From Vibrio sp. CB1-14 (GTDB lineage: Bacteria; Pseudomonadota; Gammaproteobacteria; Enterobacterales; Vibrionaceae), in NCBI RefSeq assembly GCF_040412085.2, contig NZ_CP115921.1, forward strand, positions 1,550,001 through 1,614,000: 64,000 nucleotides of DNA, in the 5' to 3' direction. The position numbers and the translations under genes are program-made. Below are positions 33,399 through 42,926 of the stretch, piece by piece; position 1 is the stretch's first letter; each line of letters opens with the position of its first letter. The notes under the pieces were generated by a model. That model saw only the letters and a program-made list of their open reading frames with translations, was not told the origin of the DNA and did not search any database.

Positions 33399-33454
33399 GA
33401 AGCACTCCTGATGGAGTGCTTTTTTGGTTTCCTGATGGAGTGCTTGTTTGGTTT
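33399..33454 (+). terminator. Terminator of the PL15 gene with tandem duplication
   Basis: AAGCACTCC-TGAT-GGAGTGCTT followed by TTTTGG forms the terminator. The second arm and T-run (33407 to 33430) are repeated once at 33431 to 33454 with a single base change. Confidence 0.8.
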
Positions 33455-33574
33455 TATAGAGACTTGTATTAGGAACACTGTCGTTTATAGTGCTTTTAGG
33501 CACCGCTGACGGAAATGTACAACAACAAAAAGTTCCAGTAGTGTTTGATTAGGCAGATGCAAGCGGAGAAGGAA

Positions 33575-33973
33575 ATGACGTTCAGAGTGAAGCCATCGAG
33601 TGAAGGCCCTATATTGGTTTCGTTCGATGAGCATGGAGGTTTAAGGTATGGCCGTGTGCTTAGTGAGCTTTCAGTTGCTCCCGTTTTAGATAATCCAGCA
33701 GAGACTTTTCTGTATTCAATTGGTTCTTGTATGGCCATCTCTTTGCAAAAGCTAGCGCTTCGAAGAAAAATCGAAATACAGTCATTTCATATCCAAATTA
33801 CTGGGCACAAAGGCGAGTTTCTGCCGGCCCATTTTACCCACTATGACATCCAGTTAAGTAAAGGCATATATTCAGAGCGAGAGCTCGCAGAAAAGTTACT
33901 AAAAGACGCTAAGAAAATATGTACGATTAGTAACAGTGTTTCTGGGACTTTTGAGTTACGGTTGGAGGCTTGA
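33575..33973 (+). CDS. OsmC-family protein
   Basis: A 132-residue protein with the OsmC fold. The two family cysteines are present: one in IGSCMAISLQKLA on the central helix and one in KKICTISNSV near the C-terminus, together with PAETFLYSIG. Members detoxify organic hydroperoxides using the cysteine pair, though a number of OsmC-like proteins have unknown roles. The ATG at 33575 is chosen because GGAGAAGGA lies directly upstream. Its 3' end overlaps that of the convergent MATE gene by 47 bases. Confidence 0.87.
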   Translation: MTFRVKPSSEGPILVSFDEHGGLRYGRVLSELSVAPVLDNPAETFLYSIGSCMAISLQKLALRRKIEIQSFHIQITGHKGEFLPAHFTHYDIQLSKGIYSERELAEKLLKDAKKICTISNSVSGTFELRLEA

Positions 33974-35288
33974 TTGAACGCTTAAAGCTGATGGTTAGCA
34001 ATCCTATTAACAGTATGCCCGTCGCCGCAAGTCCAATAGCCACCCCTCCCCACACGCCAACTAACTGGAAGTGTGCCATTAGCCCCCACGCACTACTAAG
34101 GCCAAAGACCCAGTAACCAATTGCGGTAAGTAGCATTGGCATATTGACGATTTTCATACCGCGTAAAAGGTTCATTGTCAGAAGTTGCCAACCATCCACC
34201 ACGAAGCAAAGCGCAACAACCCAAATAATTGACGCTAGCTCATTACTAAGGTTTTGGTTCGAGCTATCAAAATCAAACATACCAGCAATGACGTGCGGCC
34301 AGGTGCTAAATGTTATCGCAAGCAAGGCGCTAATCAATGTGACTAGAATGAAACTTCGCAGTGCAATCACTTTAATGTTTTGAAAGCGCTCTTGACCAAA
34401 GTCTTTGCCTGTCAAAATTGCAGCGGCTTGGGAGAAGCCAAAGTTTATGTTGAAACTAAAATTTAAACACTGAAGAAGTACTTGGTGTAGTGCCAGTGCT
34501 GTCACACCAAGCATACCTGCGAGTATGGTACTACCATAAATTAGGCTCAGTTCTAGCGCGCTAGCAACAGCAATAGGTAAACCGAGTGATAACAGTGGGA
34601 GTGTTAAGCGCCATGAATACTCTGAACCCCTTTTCCATGGCGCGAATCGATAATATTTTTCTTGGCGAAACACCCACGCACCGTATGCAAACAGAATTAA
34701 TGTTGCTGCGAGAGTTGTTCCCCAACCAAGCCCAGCAATTCCACCTTTAAGGGTAAAAGCAAACCAATAACTTAGCGGTACGTTGAGAACGACGGTGGCA
34801 AGTGACATCCACATTACCGACTTTGCATCGCCAAACGTGCTAGTTAGACCGCGTAGGATCAGTAACAACAGGGTAGGTAACATGGCCCATTTAAGCGCAT
34901 CAAGATAGTTGGTAGCGATTGGAATGGCGTCAACGGGTTGTTTCGCCACTGCCAGTAACTCATCTGTAAGGTTAAGAGCAAGGCTAGCAATTGCGGTTAT
35001 TACGACAGAGAGAATAAGAGCGCCCTTAACGGCAAAGCGTATTTGTTGTCTGCCAAAGGACGGCCTCGCAACGCTTTGCCCGTACGCTATTGCAATGAGG
35101 TTAGCTACACAGCCGACGATGCTTCCTGAAACCAGGAAAACGAATGTATACACAGACGCTCCCAATCCGCCGCCAGCAAGATCTTCTACGCTGAGTCTGG
35201 CCATCATCCAGACATCGGTCAATACCAGCGCCATTGAGATAAGTTGAGAGACAATAAGAGGAATAGCCAAAGAAAGAATGTGCTTCAT
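33927..35288 (-). CDS. MATE family efflux transporter
   Basis: A 453-residue inner membrane protein with 12 predicted helices in two similar halves, the mark of multidrug and toxin extrusion exporters driven by sodium or protons. The N-terminal helix IPLIVSQLISMALVLTDVWMMARLS is typical, and the second half begins near LPLLSLGLPIAVASALE. The ATG at 35288 is used because the frame beyond it has no transmembrane-like start. Substrate unknown. It converges on and overlaps the OsmC-like gene. Confidence 0.9.
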   Translation of the reverse strand: MKHILSLAIPLIVSQLISMALVLTDVWMMARLSVEDLAGGGLGASVYTFVFLVSGSIVGCVANLIAIAYGQSVARPSFGRQQIRFAVKGALILSVVITAIASLALNLTDELLAVAKQPVDAIPIATNYLDALKWAMLPTLLLLILRGLTSTFGDAKSVMWMSLATVVLNVPLSYWFAFTLKGGIAGLGWGTTLAATLILFAYGAWVFRQEKYYRFAPWKRGSEYSWRLTLPLLSLGLPIAVASALELSLIYGSTILAGMLGVTALALHQVLLQCLNFSFNINFGFSQAAAILTGKDFGQERFQNIKVIALRSFILVTLISALLAITFSTWPHVIAGMFDFDSSNQNLSNELASIIWVVALCFVVDGWQLLTMNLLRGMKIVNMPMLLTAIGYWVFGLSSAWGLMAHFQLVGVWGGVAIGLAATGILLIGLLTISFKRSIKPPTVTQKSQKHCY

Positions 35289-35605
35289 AAAAGACTCAAT
35301 AAAACAGGCGTCGAGTAAAATCAGGGCGATGCTAGTGTATCTGCAGGAGAGGGTCAATCATCATAACCCTTGGAAATGAATGGGTTTTGAATTGACTGTC
35401 GTGATGAATGACCAGTTCAAGTGCGTTTGAACAACGATAACGTGCCCTGCACTGCAAAAACGTTAACATTTTGAGCGAAATGTTAACAATACTCTATTCT
35501 TATCATTGAGTTAGCTTAAGACCCAGGTAAACAGTGGATTCTGGGCTAGTAGTGTCGTGGTCAACGCGCGCTAAAGAAATGAAAAAGGATTAGGAGAAGT
35601 TGTCG
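35289..35605. promoter_or_regulatory. Region between the MATE and TRAP genes
   Basis: No gene is seen. The main feature is the perfect inverted repeat at 35462. AGGAG precedes the first TRAP gene. Confidence 0.5.
35462..35487. promoter_or_regulatory. Perfect inverted repeat, probable operator of the TRAP operon
   Basis: GTTAACATTT and AAATGTTAAC are exact complements around a 6-base centre, about 120 bases before the first TRAP gene. The symmetry suits a dimeric repressor of the GntR or LacI type, not a typical LysR site. Confidence 0.6.
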
Positions 35606-36616
35606 ATGAAAGCAACAAAAACGGCATTAACAGTATCACTTATTTTGACAGGATTCGTGGCGGCAGAAGTTCATGCTGCTACTGAGTGGAATGTATCTTT
35701 ATGGGGTAAACGTCGAGCGTTTACCGAGAATGTTGAAAAGCTAGCTGAGTTGGTAGAGCAAAAAACCAACGGCGATTTCAAATTAGTGCTTTCCTATGGC
35801 GGCTTGTCGAAGGCGCGTGAAAACCTAGATGGTATCTCATTTGGTGCGTTTGAAATGGCGCAGTTTTGTTCTTTCTATCATACCGACAAAAACCCTACAA
35901 TCACGGTGACTGAACTTCCATTCTCACAGGATGTGTCTTTAGCGCGAGTCGGGGAGATTTATACCGAGGTGTTTAATCACCCAGAGGTAAAAAAAGATTT
36001 GGCGAGATGGAACGCAACCTTGTTAATGCCAACGCCACTTCCTCAGTACAATATTGCCAGTAAGAGTGATGACCTTGAGTCTTTGGAAGACTTTAAAGGG
36101 CTTAGAGTACGTGATCCCGGCGGAATCATGAGTGTGTTGGGTAAGATTGGTGCAGTCAAAACAACGGTACCTTTCTCTGAAGTACGTCAATCTATGGACT
36201 CTGGGGTCATCGATGCGGCTTCGTTTGCGCCTCATGCTCACCTAGCGACCAATACCTATAAAGTGGCTAATTGGGTGACGACTAACCTCAACCTCGGTTC
36301 TGCAAACTGCCCAGTTGTTGTTAATACAGAAGCACTGGAAATGCTAAAACCGGAACACCGCGAAGCCTTATTAAGCTCGGTACCAGAAGCACTTGATTAC
36401 TATGTTTCAAACTATGAGCAAAATACCACCGCTAAGTTTGACAAAGCCATTGCGGATGAGTCGGTGAAACAAGTGACATTTACCCCAGAACAAACAGCGC
36501 AGCTGAATGAACTCGCAGCCTCAGTGCGTGAAGATTGGGTGAAAAAATACCAAGGGCAGTTCGACGCTAAGGCGCTATTCGATTATACCGACGCTCTGTT
36601 CAAACAGAAAAACTAA
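35606..36616 (+). CDS. TRAP transporter periplasmic solute receptor (DctP family)
   Basis: A 336-residue secreted protein with a signal peptide (cleavage near VHAATEW). The mature part is a DctP-type receptor: the conserved LRVRDPGGIMSVLGKIGA segment carries the Arg that salt-bridges a substrate carboxylate, followed by VPFSEVRQSMDSGVIDAASF. It delivers a carboxylated ligand to the DctQM permease encoded just after it. The ligand cannot be told from sequence. The ATG at 35606 follows AGGAG; a TTG six bases earlier is less likely. Confidence 0.92.
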   Translation: MKATKTALTVSLILTGFVAAEVHAATEWNVSLWGKRRAFTENVEKLAELVEQKTNGDFKLVLSYGGLSKARENLDGISFGAFEMAQFCSFYHTDKNPTITVTELPFSQDVSLARVGEIYTEVFNHPEVKKDLARWNATLLMPTPLPQYNIASKSDDLESLEDFKGLRVRDPGGIMSVLGKIGAVKTTVPFSEVRQSMDSGVIDAASFAPHAHLATNTYKVANWVTTNLNLGSANCPVVVNTEALEMLKPEHREALLSSVPEALDYYVSNYEQNTTAKFDKAIADESVKQVTFTPEQTAQLNELAASVREDWVKKYQGQFDAKALFDYTDALFKQKN

Positions 36617-36699
36617 CTTCACTATTTCTATTTAGTTGTTTTAGCGCTAGGTAACACTAGCGCTCGTTTTTATTTGTAAATACCAAAAGGATTTCGAGT

Positions 36700-37323
36700 A
36701 TGTCTGCGTCTGTATTAGAGGACAGCTCGGCGGTAAGTCGGGTCGATAGGGTATTCTTTAAACTTGAGTCATTACTCAATCTCGCCGCGGGGTGCGTGAT
36801 CGTTGCACTGGTGGCATTAGCGACCACCAATATATTGGGCCGCTGGTTGTTTTCGATGCCGATTAGTGGCTACATCGATTGGGTCGAGCAAGCCATGGCG
36901 TTCATTGCCTTTCTGGGTATTGCTTACACTCAGCGGATGGGCGGTCATATTCGTATGGATATTCTTGTTGGTCGTTTCAAGGGGCGTTGGCTGTGGCTGA
37001 CCGAGTTTATCTCGACACTGCTGATGCTGGTGGTTACATCATTGTTGATATACGGCTCTTATCTGCATTTTTGGCGCGCATACTCCATTGGCGACTCTTC
37101 GGTAGATATTAATCTACCAACTTGGCCAGCTAAACTTGTCGTACCCTTTGCTTTGTCAATATTAGCGCTTAGGCTCGTCTTACAACTGTGGGCGTACCTT
37201 AGAGCGTTTAAACGAGGAGATGACAAGCCCGTAGCGGTACCAATGATTGAATCTGCCGCGGAAGTTGCTGCCAAAGAAGCCGAAACGGTAAGTGCTGATG
37301 ATGGCAAGGAGGGGCAGAAATGA
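36700..37323 (+). CDS. TRAP transporter small permease (DctQ family)
   Basis: A 207-residue inner membrane protein with four hydrophobic helices and the family motif FIAFLGIAYTQRMGGHIRMD near residue 70. The last 35 residues form a charged Ala/Glu/Lys-rich cytoplasmic tail. It pairs with DctM, which it precedes with a 4-base overlap (ATGA). It lies 84 bases after the receptor gene, whose product is needed in excess. Confidence 0.92.
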   Translation: MSASVLEDSSAVSRVDRVFFKLESLLNLAAGCVIVALVALATTNILGRWLFSMPISGYIDWVEQAMAFIAFLGIAYTQRMGGHIRMDILVGRFKGRWLWLTEFISTLLMLVVTSLLIYGSYLHFWRAYSIGDSSVDINLPTWPAKLVVPFALSILALRLVLQLWAYLRAFKRGDDKPVAVPMIESAAEVAAKEAETVSADDGKEGQK

Positions 37324-38729
37324 TGTCTCTGTTTGACGCAATGGGCTCTATGGATTCGATTGAAATAGGGCTCTGGGTCTCTGGTTTTATGTTGCTCTTG
37401 GTGGTCATCGGGGTTCGCGTTGCGTTTGCTGCGGCAATCGCGGGCTTCTTTGGACTGGTCTGGATCTTCTCCGCCAAGCTAGGTTTTGAGCGTGGTCTAC
37501 TGGTTGCCATCAAAATGGCAGGGACGATCCCGCATTCTAAAGTGTCATCACTGGCACTATCGCTCATTCCAACCTTTATCCTTATTGGTTTTCTCGCCTA
37601 CCATGCAGGTTTAACTCGCTCTCTGTTCGAAGCTGCCAAACGTTGGGTGGGCTGGCTACCGGGTGGTATGGGTGTGGCAACGGTATTTTCAACAGCCGGC
37701 TTTGCTGCTGTGTCGGGTGCCTCTGTCGCCACCTCTGCTGTTTTTGCGCGTATAGCTGTACCAGAAATGCTAAAGCTCGGTTACGACAAGCGATTTGCAG
37801 CGGGCGTCGTGGCGGCTGGTGGCACGCTGGCATCGCTTATTCCCCCGTCTGCCATATTGGTGATCTACGCCATTATTGTTGAACAAGATGTTGGTGCATT
37901 GCTCATGGCGGGGTTCTTACCTGGAGCGGTATCGGCGTTGATCTACGGTGGACTAGTCGTATTTTTAGCGCTAACCAAAAAGAACTTTGGCCCACCGGTG
38001 AGAGGCTTTACTTGGAAAGAAAGATTTGAAGCGCTGCCGGGCGCAATGCCAATCTTTGCTGTAGTGGGCATTATTGTTGTTTGTATCTATGGTGGTGTTG
38101 GCACACCAACCGAGGCTGGTGCGCTTGGTGCTTCGCTTATTCTGGCGCTGGCTATTTTTCATGGTAGTCGCTGGAAAGAAATCAAAAGCTCTTTGATGGA
38201 AACAGCAAAGCTGTCTGCGATGATATTTGCGATTATCTGGGGCGTGCTGATATACGTCCGCTTTCTGGGTTTTGCCGATTTACCAACGGCTTTCTCCGAT
38301 TGGATAGTGAGTCTTGAACAAAGCCCAATGTTGACGCTTCTACTCATCCTTTGCGCCTATGCTGTGCTTGGAATGTTTATGGATGCGATTGGGATGTTAC
38401 TGCTCACACTGCCTGTAGTGTATCCCGCCGTGATTGCACTAAATGGTGGCGCGGATGTGGCTGCTGTAGATTCTGCTTTTGGGGTGTCAGGAGTAGGATG
38501 CGCGATTTGGTTTGGTATCATCGTGGTGAAAATGGCCGAGTTGTGTCTAATTACGCCGCCTATTGGTCTAAACTGTTTCGTGGTCGCGGGTGTCCGTCCT
38601 GAATGTTCGGTACAAGATGTCTTCCGTGGCTGTTTGCCATTTTTTGTTGCGGATGTCATCACTATAGCGGTGCTACTGGTCATGCCTGGAATAGTACTTT
38701 GGCTGCCGAGCCTAATGGGGTATGCCTAG
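37320..38729 (+). CDS. TRAP transporter large permease (DctM family)
   Basis: A 469-residue, sodium-driven transport subunit with about 12 membrane segments. Family features are GFAAVSGASVATSAVFARIAVPEM near residue 125, GGTLASLIPPSAILVIYAI near 167 and GVGTPTEAGALGA near 260, which form the sodium and ligand sites in two inverted halves. Together with the receptor and DctQ it makes a complete carboxylate importer. The operon ends at a shared terminator. Confidence 0.93.
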   Translation: MMSLFDAMGSMDSIEIGLWVSGFMLLLVVIGVRVAFAAAIAGFFGLVWIFSAKLGFERGLLVAIKMAGTIPHSKVSSLALSLIPTFILIGFLAYHAGLTRSLFEAAKRWVGWLPGGMGVATVFSTAGFAAVSGASVATSAVFARIAVPEMLKLGYDKRFAAGVVAAGGTLASLIPPSAILVIYAIIVEQDVGALLMAGFLPGAVSALIYGGLVVFLALTKKNFGPPVRGFTWKERFEALPGAMPIFAVVGIIVVCIYGGVGTPTEAGALGASLILALAIFHGSRWKEIKSSLMETAKLSAMIFAIIWGVLIYVRFLGFADLPTAFSDWIVSLEQSPMLTLLLILCAYAVLGMFMDAIGMLLLTLPVVYPAVIALNGGADVAAVDSAFGVSGVGCAIWFGIIVVKMAELCLITPPIGLNCFVVAGVRPECSVQDVFRGCLPFFVADVITIAVLLVMPGIVLWLPSLMGYA

Positions 38730-38738
38730 TTCTATTCA

Positions 38739-38781
38739 ATAAAAAAAGGACGGCTGGCTGAGAGGCGGCCGTTCGTTTTTA
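38739..38781. terminator. Bidirectional terminator between dctM and the 3D-domain gene
   Basis: Seven A, then GGACGGC paired with GCCGTTC (one G-T), then GTTTTTATT, so it works for both convergent genes. Confidence 0.75.
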
Positions 38782-38794
38782 TTGAGTGTTTCAC

Positions 38795-39178
38795 CTATTT
38801 TTCTTCGTTAGTCCAGTAAATAGTGACGTTTCTTACTCCCCATTGCTTTGCCTTCTCAACATCGTTTCCCATATAGATATCGATTTTTTTAGTCCAACGC
38901 TTATTCATCTTGTCTAAAACGAAATAGGTACCTTCGAACCCTTTAATTGTAACGCGCTGGTTGTGTGTCAAACCAAGCTCAATGAGATCACGAGAGACGG
39001 CGATAGCTTTCATTCCTGGTGTCAGTTTATCTCCCCAGGCGCCAATGTTAGGCGTAGAGTCGGTTTCGCCGATTGCTGAGGTATAGGCACTCGCTTTTAC
39101 TCTCATGCTGTGAGTGTCGGCGGCAAGACTGATCATAGGGAAATACAGTAGTAAGGCAAGATAACGGATTATCTTCAT
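38795..39178 (-). CDS. Exported 3D-domain protein
   Basis: A 127-residue protein with a signal peptide (cleavage near SLAADT) and a 3D domain, a small double-psi beta-barrel named for three Asp residues and shared with MltA and resuscitation-type proteins. Visible motifs are ASAYTSAIGETDSTPN, GMKAIAVSRDLI, FVLDKMNKRWTKKIDIYMG and the WGVRNVTIYW strand. Related proteins act on peptidoglycan in the periplasm, so cell wall turnover is the likely field. It is transcribed toward the TRAP operon and shares its terminator. Confidence 0.85.
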   Translation of the reverse strand: MKIIRYLALLLYFPMISLAADTHSMRVKASAYTSAIGETDSTPNIGAWGDKLTPGMKAIAVSRDLIELGLTHNQRVTIKGFEGTYFVLDKMNKRWTKKIDIYMGNDVEKAKQWGVRNVTIYWTNEEK

Positions 39179-39342
39179 ATTCGTTTCTCACTCCGTTAGA
39201 AGTTATGTCTATCAGTATAGTTGACTCCTCATAGTGGACTCTTTGCGGTTAGTAGATGTCATCGTGTTTCTATGGTTCTTTCTGGATGCAACTTTTGTTA
39301 CACTTTATTGATAACGATTCCAATTTACATCAGCAGTACTCG

Positions 39343-40266
39343 ATGAACTTTAGTCAAATAGATCTTAATCAGTTAGTGGTATTGAAACACTTACTCCAAG
39401 AGAAACACGTTAGTAATACCGCACTCTTTATGAATTTGAGTCAACCGACGGTTAGCCGAGCACTTAACAAATTGCGAAAGCTGTTCGACGATCCTCTTTT
39501 GGTTCGTAGTTCTAACGGATATGACCTCACACCCAAAGCAGAACGAATTAAGCTCCAACTAAACTCTGTCCTTGCTAACTTAGAAGAGCTAATAGATGGG
39601 GAAGAGTTCGACCCGGAAGTGAGTGAAAAAACAATAAAGTTTTTTGGCTTATCCCCACATATGGACTTAATGTTTCCAGACTTTTTGGCGCGAATGCGCT
39701 GTATTGCGCCACAAATGACGTTTGAACTCGATACCGTCTCGAAACCACATTTTGAAGGTTTATTGTCCGGAGAGCATCACTTTACTATTTCTCATCACGA
39801 ACCACCTTTTAGTGATCAAGAGTTGTACAGGCATCGTTTGATACAAAGAGATTTTCGACTAGTGATGTCCGCAGCTCACCCACTTGCGCAAGCTAAGTTG
39901 ACGCCGGAATTATTACAGCACTGTCATTTTGGACAAATCGCACTCCAAGGAGATAAGAGGTTATCCATAGAACCACGTTTTCAAGCTTTAGGTTTACTGG
40001 GTCATAATGGTCAGATTTCTACGCCAGTTCGGCTGAATAATTTTTCGTCTGCAATCCCCATTGCAGCGTCTACAGACATCATTTTTCATCTACCAACGTC
40101 ATATGCAGAGAGAGCTGAGAGTTGCCATGACATCGTTTGTCGAGAAGTTCCAAAAGAACTGCAGCATCCTTCTAGAGATGTTTACTTGTATTGGCACAAG
40201 CGATATCACCAAGATCCTGCTTTCATATGGGTTCGAAATCAATATATCGAGTCAGTGAAAAACTAA
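39343..40266 (+). CDS. LysR-family transcriptional regulator
   Basis: A 307-residue regulator. The N-terminal winged helix (MNFSQIDLNQLVVLKHLLQE, SLSQPTVSRALNKLRKLF and LLVRSSNGYDLTPKA) is typical of LysR proteins related to LeuO/NodD. The substrate-binding domain follows from about residue 90. The ATG at 39343 gives the standard N-terminus; a longer frame from 39256 is unlikely. The gene is not divergent from a neighbour in the classic manner, so its target is unclear; the nearby TRAP operon and TonB-dependent receptor are candidates. Confidence 0.88.
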   Translation: MNFSQIDLNQLVVLKHLLQEKHVSNTALFMNLSQPTVSRALNKLRKLFDDPLLVRSSNGYDLTPKAERIKLQLNSVLANLEELIDGEEFDPEVSEKTIKFFGLSPHMDLMFPDFLARMRCIAPQMTFELDTVSKPHFEGLLSGEHHFTISHHEPPFSDQELYRHRLIQRDFRLVMSAAHPLAQAKLTPELLQHCHFGQIALQGDKRLSIEPRFQALGLLGHNGQISTPVRLNNFSSAIPIAASTDIIFHLPTSYAERAESCHDIVCREVPKELQHPSRDVYLYWHKRYHQDPAFIWVRNQYIESVKN

Positions 40267-40277
40267 CGTGATTAAAA

Positions 40278-40302
40278 ATAGCTCGCTATGCGAGCTTTTT
40301 TG
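40278..40302. terminator. Terminator after the LysR gene
   Basis: TAGCTCGC-TAT-GCGAGCT followed by TTTTT; A-rich on the left, so it may also stop leftward transcripts. Confidence 0.8.
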
Positions 40303-40353
40303 ATGGGAAGGGGAAGGGCGTTCTTATGTATACCTCTCTAGGCTGGAAAACGT

Positions 40354-42252
40354 TTAAAATACGTATGCAGCTGAGAGTTTAAAGTTACGACCTGGTTCAT
40401 AGTCCGCATACCCAAGGTCATGAGACGCATGTGACACATACTGCTCGTTAAATATGTTCTCAATAGATGCGGTTACTGTTAGATCTCGTAGCGTCGTCGG
40501 TACCCAACGCACATCAAATTTATGCGTGTTATAACCTTCTTTTGCCGTGTCTTCTTCGACTTTTTTATCGAGGTCGAACACAATTTGGCTGTTCCAATTC
40601 ATGTCTAACCCTAGCTCAGGAAAAGCGTAACCTAGGTTAACAGAAATGCTATCACCGACTTCATCATCAAGAGATTGCCCCACTACATAACGGCCGCCAG
40701 GCTTAACAGAAGTGAACTCAGAGTCTGATTTCGCGTAGGTTACACGACCTGAAAAATCTGAATAAGTCATATTAACCACAGACTCGAAGCCTTGGATTTC
40801 TACGTCACCTTCGTTGTCTATGAACTGAGATTTACCAGTCCAAACGTCATCAATATAGTCATTGATGTCTGTTTGGAAAGCAGTGAACGAGAAACCGAAC
40901 TGATCGAGCCCAAGCATGCCAATAGTCTGGTAGGCTAGGCCAGCTTCATAGTTGACGCCAGTTTCAGCTTTTAAGTTTGGGTTGTAGCTCGACCCTGATT
41001 CTAAGTAAGAACCTGTCAGACCTGGCCCCTTAAAGAGTTCGGTAGCGCTAGCTCTTACCCGCCATTCATTGGTAATATCATACGTTGTTGCTAAACCGAA
41101 AGTCGGTGTGGAAAATGAGTTGTCCGAAGCCTTCATATCCAACTTGTAGTAGTTGTAGCGAACGCCTGGTATCACGGTCCAACTGTCGGAAATAGCAATC
41201 TCATCTTCGGCATAAATTGCGAAGGTATCTGCTGACTCTTCACCCGATGAGGTTCCTGCATCTATTCTCTTAGCTTCTTCTTTCTTTGCGTCCAATCCAT
41301 AGCGAACCAGGTTACTCGTGTCGCCAATGAATAGAGATGACTCAGCAAGGCTGTTTAAGCCAAACACTTGTGTATTACCTTCAGAGACAATGCTTGTTTG
41401 TGGGTTCAGGTTCGAGTAGTTCATCTGGTTCCAGTACAAACTCGATCTTACCTCTGTCATGCCCAAAGAGAGCTCATGGTTGAGTGTTACAGTATCGCGA
41501 ACGTATTTGGTTGGTCGGATTAGCTTTTTATGGTCTGGATAGCTATCTCCCATGTTCGACTTAACGCTGTAGTCACCTGCATCTTTGTAGTAGTCATAAG
41601 AAAGTTTGATACGGTTAGAATCATTGATATCCCAACCTAGCTTGGCGATGTAGTTTTCGGTTTTACCCTCTTCACCAGTCATGGTGTTGCCTTCACCATC
41701 GTTAGGGTTTTTACGGTCAATAGCGTTGTAATAGAAAAGGCCATCGACATTGTCCGAAAGCTGAGAAAACAATGTCCCAGAGTAGTGATGATAGTCGTTT
41801 GTCGCTATCCCGCCAAACAAACGAGCGCCTGCTTTCTCACCTGGACGCAACAAATCTTTCGCGTCTTTTGTTTCGAATGCAACGCCGCCACCAAGACCGC
41901 TATTGAGCACAGAATTATTACCAACTCTAAGATCAACAGCTTTTAAAATATCTGGGTTAATCAGAAGGTTACCGACGTGGTGAAAAACGTTGTTTGTTTG
42001 GCTGGCACCATCGATAGTGATGTTTAGGTCAAGTTCACTTAAACCACGGATATTGATGCTTTGGTTCATAGAGTGAGTGCCACCCACATCAACGCCTGGC
42101 TGATCGCGTAGTAAATCGCTGAGGTGATCAGCTTGCTTTAATTCAATGTCATCACTGAGCATAGACGTAGAGCTAGAAATCGTTGTGCCCCAAACTTGTA
42201 GAGAGTGGAAATAGTAGCCATGGCTAATATTGTCTGTGTTTACGTAGGGCAA
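40354..42252 (-). pseudogene. TonB-dependent receptor lacking its signal peptide
   Basis: A 632-residue protein with a plug domain (LSDLLRDQPGVDVGGTHSMN, NIRGLSELDLNITIDGASQ, then VGNNSVLNSGLGGGVAFET) and a beta-barrel ending in a terminal Phe (LSAAYVF). Such receptors import iron chelates or other large ligands. The frame starts at a TTG, with stop codons just upstream and no signal peptide in any frame within 100 bases. The mature N-terminus (VWGTTISSS, near the usual plug start) is reached after only 20 residues. It therefore looks 5'-truncated and probably not exported, unless the sequence upstream contains an error. Confidence 0.75.
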
Positions 42253-42465
42253 GTCATGCTCACATGAGTCAAATCACTACACATACGAGTAACTACTAAG
42301 AAGTTAGCTTCTTTACGACATAGAAGGGCAGAGTCGCGTTAACTGGATTCGTGTATGGTTTCACAACTTAGAACCGAATCTTTAACGGTGGAGATAGGCA
42401 GGGGGTAGGTAGATTTTGTGAGTCTAGTAGCGTGCTAGCAATTGATAAGTTTTATGAGCTAGAAC

Positions 42466-42499
42466 GAAAAAAAGCCGCTGAATTATCAGCGGCTTTTTA
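42466..42499. terminator. Bidirectional terminator at the 3' end of tRNA-Ser
   Basis: AAAAAGCCGCTGA pairs with TCAGCGGCTTTTT over a short loop. On the minus strand it ends the tRNA transcript. Confidence 0.87.
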
Positions 42500-42504
42500 G
42501 AATG

Positions 42505-42595
42505 TGGCGGAGAGATAGGGATTTGAACCCTAGAACCGCTATTAACGGTTGCCGGTTTTCAAGACCGGTGCTTTCGACCACTCAGCCATCTCTCC
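42505..42595 (-). tRNA. tRNA-Ser (anticodon UGA)
   Basis: The minus strand gives a complete class II tRNA: acceptor GGAGAGA/TCTCTCC with discriminator G and encoded CCA, a D arm with GGCTGAGTGGTCGAAAGC, anticodon loop CTTGAAA (anticodon TGA), a long serine variable arm (CCGTTAATAGCGG), and a T arm GGTTCAAATCC. The length is 91 bases including CCA. No mobile element abuts it. Confidence 0.96.
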
Positions 42596-42926
42596 GTGTT
42601 GGCGCTAATAATAGAGGGGGGGGAGGTAACTGTAAAGCGAAAAATTCATGCTTTTTGACTGTTTGCTTTAAATCTGGCCAATCTGGTGAAACGTTACGCA
42701 ATGTATGTGTTTTAGAAACGAGTGCCTTAGCAGCAAACGATTCCGTAGCGGATCGAAGCTGATGGAGTGCACAAAATAAAACTTTGTTTTTTATTGCTAA
42801 GATATTGTTTTATTGGAATAAAACACCATTCAGAATACGCATGTTCGCTCAAAAATGTTTGCGTGTTCGCGTATGTTGCTTCAAAATATTACGGTTAGTT
42901 CTCACGAACTGTGATTTGAGGTCAAG
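42596..42926. other. Spacer between tRNA-Ser and the MaoC-like gene
   Basis: No gene is supported. It contains an eight-G run near 42617, and AT-rich DNA near 42785 to 42815 that could hold a promoter for the downstream gene. A promoter for the tRNA should lie at its left part on the minus strand. Confidence 0.4.

Noticed and set aside
42505..42595. tRNA-Ser as an integration site
   Set aside because: No integrase, direct repeat or foreign-looking block is seen next to it.
42502..42762. An 86-codon frame across tRNA-Ser
   Set aside because: It runs over the tRNA on the opposite strand and reads as chance coding.
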